A stretch of DNA of 10,585 nt from a bacterium UBA2219. GTDB taxonomy: Bacteria > Desulfobacterota > Deferrimicrobia > Deferrimicrobiales > Deferrimicrobiaceae. How positions within the stretch are numbered: position 1 is the stretch's first letter; each line of letters opens with the position of its first letter. Both the position numbers and the translations under genes were made by a program. Below are positions 6,165-10,585 of this stretch, in pieces. Where the stretch lies: NCBI GenBank assembly GCA_002327765.1, contig DCUH01000091.1:12706-23290 (forward strand), read 5' to 3'. Under the pieces are notes generated by a model. It saw only the letters and a list, made by a program, of their open reading frames with translations, ran no database searches and was not told the DNA's origin.

Positions 6165-6805
6165 CCCGGGGGAAGGGGGGCGCACCGCCGGAGAAGGTCC
6201 TGGCTTTCCTGGGGCGGGAATACCCCGGCGCGAGAGTGCTCCTCGAGCACCGCGACCCCTTCGAGCTGCTCGTCGCCACCGTCCTGGCTGCCCAGTGCAC
6301 CGACGAGCGGGTCAACCGGGTGACGCCGGGGCTGTTCCGCTCCTTCCCCGGACCGGCGGACTTCGCGTGCGCGTCGCAGGAGCGTATCGAGGAGGCCGTC
6401 CGGCCCACGGGGTTCTACAAGAACAAGGCGAAGGCGGTCCGGGAGCTCTCGGCCGCGATCGCGGGGCGGCACGGAGGGGCCGTCCCGGGGACGATGGAGG
6501 AGCTCACCGCACTTCCCGGGGTGGGCCGCAAGACCGCTTCCGTCGTCCTGGGCGCCTGCTTCGGCGTGCCCGCCCTGCCGGTGGACACCCACGTGGGAAG
6601 GGTTTCCTTCCGCCTCGGGCTGACGGAAGCCCGGGATCCGTTAAAGATCGAGCGGGACCTGGCCGAACAGATACCCCGGGAACAGTGGTGGAAATTCACC
6701 ACGCGCCTGGGGTGGCACGGACGGACGGTCTGCGTGGCCAGGAGACCGCGGTGCGCGGCGTGCGGACTCGAACCCATATGCCCCCGGCGGGGTCTCGCGG
6801 GGTAG
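6161..6805 (+). CDS. nth: Endonuclease III (base excision repair DNA glycosylase/AP lyase)
   Basis: A 214-residue bifunctional glycosylase that removes oxidised pyrimidines and nicks the abasic site. LVATVLAAQCTD (37-48) is the conserved N-terminal helix. The helix-hairpin-helix DNA-binding motif LPGVGRKTA (118-126) carries the Schiff-base lysine K124. VDTHVGRV (141-148) carries the catalytic D142. The C-terminal 4Fe-4S cluster ligands C191, C198, C201 and C207 have the exact C-x6-C-x2-C-x5-C spacing. Length is normal. LGWHGRTVC replaces the more usual LILHGRxxC before the cluster, a mild change. ATG 6161 overlaps the stop of the small upstream gene in ATGA and has AGGGAG eight bases upstream. 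All catalytic residues are present, so activity is expected. Confidence 0.96.
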   Translation: MTRGKGGAPPEKVLAFLGREYPGARVLLEHRDPFELLVATVLAAQCTDERVNRVTPGLFRSFPGPADFACASQERIEEAVRPTGFYKNKAKAVRELSAAIAGRHGGAVPGTMEELTALPGVGRKTASVVLGACFGVPALPVDTHVGRVSFRLGLTEARDPLKIERDLAEQIPREQWWKFTTRLGWHGRTVCVARRPRCAACGLEPICPRRGLAG

Positions 6806-6818
6806 ACAGGGGGACGCC

Positions 6819-8264
6819 ATGACGGCAACGCTCAGCCCGAGCGAGTGCTACAGCATCACGATGCGTGTGGAGATCCCGAACCGGGTGGGGATGCTGGGGA
6901 CCGTGACGACGGCCATCGGCGCCGCCGGGGGGGACATCGGCGCGGTGGACCTGTCGGGCCACCTCAAGGAATCCGTCCTTCGCGACATCACGGTCCGCGC
7001 GCGCGGCGTCGACCACGCCCACCAGATCATCGACGCCGTCAAGGCGGTCCCGGGCGTCCGGATCGTCAACGTGTCCGACCGGACCTTCCTGATGCATCTG
7101 GGGGGGAAGATCGAGGTCCGGGGGAAGATCCCGGTCAAGACCCGCAACGACCTGTCCATGGCGTACACGCCCGGCGTCGCCCGCGTCTGCATGTCGATCG
7201 CGAAGGACAGGAAGAAATCGTTCGCCCTCACCACCCGGCGCAACTCCGTCGCCGTCGTCTCCGACGGGACGGCGGTCCTCGGCCTGGGCGACATCGGCCC
7301 CGAGGCGGCGATGCCGGTCATGGAAGGCAAGGCGCTGCTCTTCAAGGAGTTCGCCGGGATCGACGCCTGGCCGATCTGCCTCGGGACCAAGGACACCGAC
7401 GAGATCGTCCGGATCGTCAAGACGCTCGAGCCGTCGTTCGGTGCGGTCAACCTCGAGGACATCTCCGCCCCGCGCTGCTTCGAAATCGAGGACCGCCTGA
7501 AAGCCGGGATGGAGATCCCCGTCTTCCACGACGACCAGCACGGCACGGCCGTGGTCGTCCTCGCCGCGCTGCTGAACGCCCTGAAGATCGTCAAGAAGCG
7601 GATCGAGGAACTGAAGATCGTGGTGGCGGGCGTGGGCGCCTCGGGCGTCGCGTGCACGAAGATCTTCCTGGCCGCCGGCGCGCGCAACATCATCGGCGTG
7701 GACCGGGCCGGGGCGCTCTACAAGGGGCGCAGGGAGCACGGGAACTACATCAAGGAGTGGTTCGCCGAGCACACCAACCCGAACGGGGAGAGGGGGGCGA
7801 TCTCCGACGTCATCGCGGGCGCCGACCTGTTCCTCGGGCTCGCGGGGCCGGGGCTCCTGACCGTGGAGGACGTGCGGAAGATGGCGAAGGACCCCATGGT
7901 CTTCGCGATGGCGAACCCCGAGCCGGAGATCCACCCCGAGGACGCGGCGCCGCACGTCCGGATCATGGCGACGGGCCGCTCCGACTACCCGAACCAGATC
8001 AACAACGTGCTGGCCTTCCCCGGCATCTTCCGCGGCGCGCTCGATTCCCGCGCCTCCTGCATCAACGAGGAGATGAAGATGGCGGCGGCCCGCGCGATCG
8101 CCTCCTGCGTGGGGAAGGACGAGCTTTCGGAGGAGTACATCATCCCCTCCGTGTTCAACCGCAAGGTCGTGTCCGAGGTCGACAAGGAGGTTTCCCGGGC
8201 CGCGCACCGGACGAAGGTCGCGCACCGGACCCCGAAAAACTACATGGAGATCCACCTTGACTGA
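6819..8264 (+). CDS. NAD(P)-dependent malic enzyme with N-terminal ACT domain
   Basis: A 481-residue enzyme that oxidatively decarboxylates malate to pyruvate and CO2. Residues about 11-88 form an ACT-type regulatory domain (ITMRVEIPNRVGMLGTVTTAI, then HLKESVLRDITV), a ligand-binding module usually sensing small metabolites. The catalytic part follows: MAYTPGVA with Y116, VMEGKALLFKEFAGIDAWP with K171, the metal-binding NLEDI (E213, D214) and HDDQHGTA (D239). The dinucleotide fold has GVGASG (271-276), with D295 at the end of the second strand, which would favour NAD over NADP. The C-terminus has the expected FAMANPEPEI and RSDYPNQINNVLAFPGIFRGAL. GGGGGA lies four bases before ATG 6819, thirteen bases after nth. 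The ACT effector cannot be read from sequence. Both domains look intact. Confidence 0.95.
   Translation: MTATLSPSECYSITMRVEIPNRVGMLGTVTTAIGAAGGDIGAVDLSGHLKESVLRDITVRARGVDHAHQIIDAVKAVPGVRIVNVSDRTFLMHLGGKIEVRGKIPVKTRNDLSMAYTPGVARVCMSIAKDRKKSFALTTRRNSVAVVSDGTAVLGLGDIGPEAAMPVMEGKALLFKEFAGIDAWPICLGTKDTDEIVRIVKTLEPSFGAVNLEDISAPRCFEIEDRLKAGMEIPVFHDDQHGTAVVVLAALLNALKIVKKRIEELKIVVAGVGASGVACTKIFLAAGARNIIGVDRAGALYKGRREHGNYIKEWFAEHTNPNGERGAISDVIAGADLFLGLAGPGLLTVEDVRKMAKDPMVFAMANPEPEIHPEDAAPHVRIMATGRSDYPNQINNVLAFPGIFRGALDSRASCINEEMKMAAARAIASCVGKDELSEEYIIPSVFNRKVVSEVDKEVSRAAHRTKVAHRTPKNYMEIHLD
8246..8259 (+). promoter_or_regulatory. Ribosome binding site and alternative TTG start for the phosphohexomutase
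   Basis: GGAG (8246-8249) inside the end of the malic enzyme gene lies seven bases before TTG 8257, which is in frame with the mutase and would add eight residues. ATG 8281 has only a weak GAG upstream but begins at the family's usual N-terminus. The good spacing at TTG makes it a real alternative. In either case translation is close-coupled to the malic enzyme. Confidence 0.4.
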
Positions 8265-8280
8265 TGCGAGAACGCCCGCG

Positions 8281-9642
8281 ATGAACCCGCTCATCTTCCG
8301 GGAATACGACGTCCGGGGAGTGGTGGGGAAGGACCTCACCCCGGAAGCGGTCGCGCTCCTGGGGAAGGGATACGGGACCTACGCCGCGGGGAGGGGGGTC
8401 CGCACCGTCGCCCTCGGGCGCGACGTCCGGCTGTCTTCCCCGGCGTTCCGGGACGCCATGGTCGAGGGGCTCCTCTCCACCGGGCTCTCCGTGATCGACG
8501 TGGGAGTCTGCCCGACGCCGCTGCTCTATTTCGCCATCCACCATTACGGCACCGACGGCGGGGTGATGATCACCGGCAGCCACAACCCTCCCGAGTTCAA
8601 CGGCTTCAAGCTGTGCATCGGCCTCGGGTCGATCCACGGGGAGATGATCCAGGAGCTGCGCCGGCTCATCGAGGAGGGGGCGTTCCGCGAGGGGAAAGGG
8701 GAGCTGTCCCGCCGCGACGTCATCCCGGCCTACAGGGAATACGTGCATGGAAACCTGCCGATTCCGAAAAAACTTAAAGTAGTGGTTGATGGCGGGAATG
8801 GAACGGCCGGCGCGGTGGCGCCCGCCCTGTTCCGGGAGATGGGGATGGAGGTGGTCGAGCTTTTCTGCGAGGCCGACGGCCGGTTCCCGAACCACTTCCC
8901 CGACCCGACGATACCGGAGAACCTGGGCGCGCTCGTCGACAAGGTCCGGGAGACCGGGGCGGACGTCGGGGTGGCCTACGACGGCGACTCCGACCGGATC
9001 GGGGCGGTCGACGAGCTCGGCAACGTCATCTTCGGCGACTACCTCCTCGTCCTGTTCGCGAGGGAGATCCTCTCCCGGAAGCCGGGGGCGGCGATCATCT
9101 CCGAGGTGAAGGCGTCGCAGAACCTCTACGACGACATCCGGCGGCGCGGCGGACGCCCGGTGATGTGGAAGGCGGGGCACTCCCTCATCAAGGCGAAGAT
9201 GAAGGAGGAGGGCGCGGAGCTGGCGGGCGAGATGAGCGGCCACGTCTTCTTCGGCGACCGGTACCTCGGCTTCGACGACGCCATCTACGCCTCCGCCCGG
9301 CTGTTCGAGATCATGGCGAAGGAAGGCCGCCCCCTGAGCGCCCTGCTGGCGGACCTGCCGCCGGTGGTGTCCACGCCCGAGATACGGATCGACTGCCCCG
9401 ACGAGGTCAAGTTCCGCGTGGTGGAGGACGTCGCGGCGGCAGTGGCCCCCCTGGCGCGCGAGGTCATCGACGTCGACGGCATCCGGGCACTCTTCGACGG
9501 CGGGTGGGGGCTGGTCCGCGCGTCGAACACCCAGCCGGTCCTCGTCCTGCGGTTCGAGGGGCGGGACGGCGCGGCGGTGTCCCGGATACGCGCCGTGATG
9601 GAAGGGGCCGTGTCGCGCGCCCGCGCCGCGGCGGGCGCGTGA
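8281..9642 (+). CDS. Phosphomannomutase/phosphoglucomutase (AlgC-type alpha-D-phosphohexomutase)
   Basis: A 453-residue enzyme interconverting hexose 6- and 1-phosphates (mannose and/or glucose), which feeds nucleotide-sugar, polysaccharide and LPS synthesis in the cytoplasm. The N-terminus FREYDVRGVVGKDLT is typical of the AlgC group. The phosphoserine loop TGSHNPPEFNG has S100. The Mg2+ loop is DGDSDRIG (D234, D236, D238). The sugar-specificity loop GEMSGH (316-321, with E317 and S319) is the type seen in enzymes using both glucose and mannose. The C-terminal phosphate-binding loop is RASNTQPVLVLRFE. Length is normal and all four domains are present. ATG 8281 was chosen because it gives the family N-terminus; TTG 8257 is possible. 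The gene follows malic enzyme closely and its stop overlaps uppP in GTGA. A short patch near 8767-8805 uses A/T-ending codons unlike the rest. Confidence 0.95.
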   Translation: MNPLIFREYDVRGVVGKDLTPEAVALLGKGYGTYAAGRGVRTVALGRDVRLSSPAFRDAMVEGLLSTGLSVIDVGVCPTPLLYFAIHHYGTDGGVMITGSHNPPEFNGFKLCIGLGSIHGEMIQELRRLIEEGAFREGKGELSRRDVIPAYREYVHGNLPIPKKLKVVVDGGNGTAGAVAPALFREMGMEVVELFCEADGRFPNHFPDPTIPENLGALVDKVRETGADVGVAYDGDSDRIGAVDELGNVIFGDYLLVLFAREILSRKPGAAIISEVKASQNLYDDIRRRGGRPVMWKAGHSLIKAKMKEEGAELAGEMSGHVFFGDRYLGFDDAIYASARLFEIMAKEGRPLSALLADLPPVVSTPEIRIDCPDEVKFRVVEDVAAAVAPLAREVIDVDGIRALFDGGWGLVRASNTQPVLVLRFEGRDGAAVSRIRAVMEGAVSRARAAAGA

Positions 9643-10445
9643 CGCTTCTCGCGGCCATCCTCCTGGGGGTGGTCCAGGGGCTTACGGAGTTCCTCCCGGT
9701 GAGCAGCTCGGCCCACCTGTTCCTCGCCAACCGGCTGCTCGGCGTCGAGGAGCCGCGGCTGGCGTTCCACCTGCTTCTCCACCTTGGGACGCTGACGGCC
9801 GTCGTCTATTTCCTCCGAACGGAGATCGCCGAGATCCTCGTCGCGCTGTTCCGCCCCCGGCCGACCATGTGGTCGCCGCCGACGACCTGGGGGCGCCGCG
9901 ACCTGTGGCTCGGGATCCTGGCGACGATCCCGACCGGCGTCATCGGCATCCTCTTCAAGGACTCGGTGGAGGCGGGGATCACCTACTGGGGCGTCGGCGC
10001 GCGGTACCTCGTCCTTTCGCTCGCCCTCCTGTCGACCGGCATCCGGTTCTTTCACAAGAACGACCCGGACCGGATCGAGTGGTGGGAGGCGCTGGCGGTC
10101 GGCGTCGTCCAGGGGCTCGCGGTGTTCCCGGGGCTGTCGCGGTCCGGCTCGACGATCATCTTCATGCTGCTGCTCGGGGTGGCGCCGTCGCGCGCCGCGA
10201 AGTTCTCCTTCCTCATCTCCGTCCCCGCGATCCTCGGGGCGTCCGTGGTCGCGATGAAGGACCTCACCCTGACCGACGTCTACGGCCCGGGCGTCCTCGC
10301 CGCGGGATTCCTCGTCTCCATGGCGACGGGCTACATCGCCCTGATGGTGGTGGAGCGGCTGGTCGTGAAGGGCCGCTTCTACCGCTTCGCCCCCTACACG
10401 CTCGCCCTCGCGGCGCTCTGCTTCTACCTCCAGTACGCCCGCTGA
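9639..10445 (+). CDS. uppP: Undecaprenyl-diphosphatase (UppP/BacA family)
   Basis: A 268-residue integral membrane phosphatase that converts undecaprenyl pyrophosphate to undecaprenyl phosphate, the lipid carrier for peptidoglycan and other envelope polymers; overexpression in E. coli gives bacitracin resistance. The N-terminal motif QGLTEFLPVSSSAHL has Q13, E17 and H26; the second motif FPGLSRSGST has the catalytic-site R168 within P164-G170. Repeated hydrophobic segments fit the expected membrane helices, and length is typical (about 265-275). The start is GTG 9639, whose GTGA overlaps the mutase stop, and the protein begins at once with the first helix, as usual. No separate strong ribosome binding site is seen, so translation probably depends on coupling to the mutase. 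The 42-residue loop after the second helix carries RPRPTMWSPPTTWGRRD, slightly longer than minimal. Confidence 0.95.
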   Translation: MTLLAAILLGVVQGLTEFLPVSSSAHLFLANRLLGVEEPRLAFHLLLHLGTLTAVVYFLRTEIAEILVALFRPRPTMWSPPTTWGRRDLWLGILATIPTGVIGILFKDSVEAGITYWGVGARYLVLSLALLSTGIRFFHKNDPDRIEWWEALAVGVVQGLAVFPGLSRSGSTIIFMLLLGVAPSRAAKFSFLISVPAILGASVVAMKDLTLTDVYGPGVLAAGFLVSMATGYIALMVVERLVVKGRFYRFAPYTLALAALCFYLQYAR

Positions 10446-10585
10446 CGGACGAAGGCGACCGGATCACGTAGCCCGCGGATACCGCCTCCGGCGTCGTCAG
10501 GGAGGTCATCCGCTCGACGCACCCATTGCGGCCTATCCCCCCACCAACCCGCGTCGCAAGCCACCAAGACACAAGATGAAATGAC
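10446..10585. other. Intergenic 3' end of window, no gene supported
   Basis: No coding frame with family resemblance was seen on either strand. A small hairpin GCGG-ATA-CCGC near 10474-10484 is too short and lacks a T-run, so it is not a convincing terminator for uppP. The last 35 bases are richer in A and C than the genes (CCACCAAGACACAAGATG), as expected outside coding sequence. A gene beginning beyond 10585 could have its promoter here. Confidence 0.4.

Noticed and set aside
6696..8339. Open - strand frame of 547 codons opposite the malic enzyme
   Set aside because: Antisense to a gene with complete catalytic motifs; composition (Asp/Val/Arg/His-rich) is typical of the complement of GC-rich coding DNA.
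10474..10484. GCGG-ATA-CCGC hairpin after uppP as a terminator
   Set aside because: A 4-base stem with a 3-base loop and no T-run is too weak for intrinsic termination.
10264..10572. Open - strand frame of 102 codons at the right end
   Set aside because: More than half lies antisense to uppP, no ribosome binding site or motif was seen, and the remaining part resembles nothing I know.
1..10585. CRISPR array, insertion sequence, prophage or toxin-antitoxin/defence locus
   Set aside because: No regularly spaced repeats, transposase, integrase, terminal inverted repeats, tRNA-like sequence or defence-type gene pair was found. Codon and base use are even apart from short gaps.

Overview
The window is GC-rich (by eye roughly two-thirds G+C), densely packed bacterial chromosome. 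It holds eleven genes: ten on the + strand and one on the - strand. Gene content suggests a free-living Gram-negative of the broad deltaproteobacterial type: an Amt transporter, an orphan REC/HD-GYP regulator, an AMMECR1 protein, an ACT-domain malic enzyme and an AlgC-type phosphohexomutase. This placement is inferred from gene content and codon bias only. No phage, transposon, CRISPR, tRNA or rRNA signal was seen, so it reads as core housekeeping sequence and not as a mobile island.

Left part (1-2474): the 3' half of an ammonium transporter, then a PIG-L/LmbE-type zinc deacetylase, then a divergent YchF/DUF933-like P-loop NTPase that starts at a TTG codon. Middle (2475-4226): after a roughly 100-base, less GC-rich gap comes a response regulator with an HD-GYP cyclic-di-GMP phosphodiesterase output. 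Its stop overlaps the start of an AMMECR1-family gene by four bases. That gene runs head-on into a - strand acyl-CoA synthetase-like gene (4223-5749), and the two stop codons interlock in a single CTAA.

Right part (5750-10585): a short divergent intergenic region separates the ligase from a + strand cluster. The cluster is a 102-residue unknown protein, endonuclease III (nth), ACT-domain malic enzyme, phosphomannomutase/phosphoglucomutase and undecaprenyl-diphosphatase (uppP). Junctions are ATGA, a 13-base gap, a small gap or overlap, and GTGA, so these five genes are probably one transcript. The last two share a cell-envelope theme: sugar-phosphate precursors and recycling of the lipid carrier. 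The last 140 bases hold no gene that I can support.

I found no convincing undescribed system. The observations most worth a second look are the adenylate-forming enzyme with several eroded core motifs, the YchF paralogue with altered nucleotide-binding motifs, the HD-GYP/AMMECR1 coupling, a perfect inverted repeat covering the ribosome binding site of the deacetylase gene, and the small unknown gene coupled to nth.
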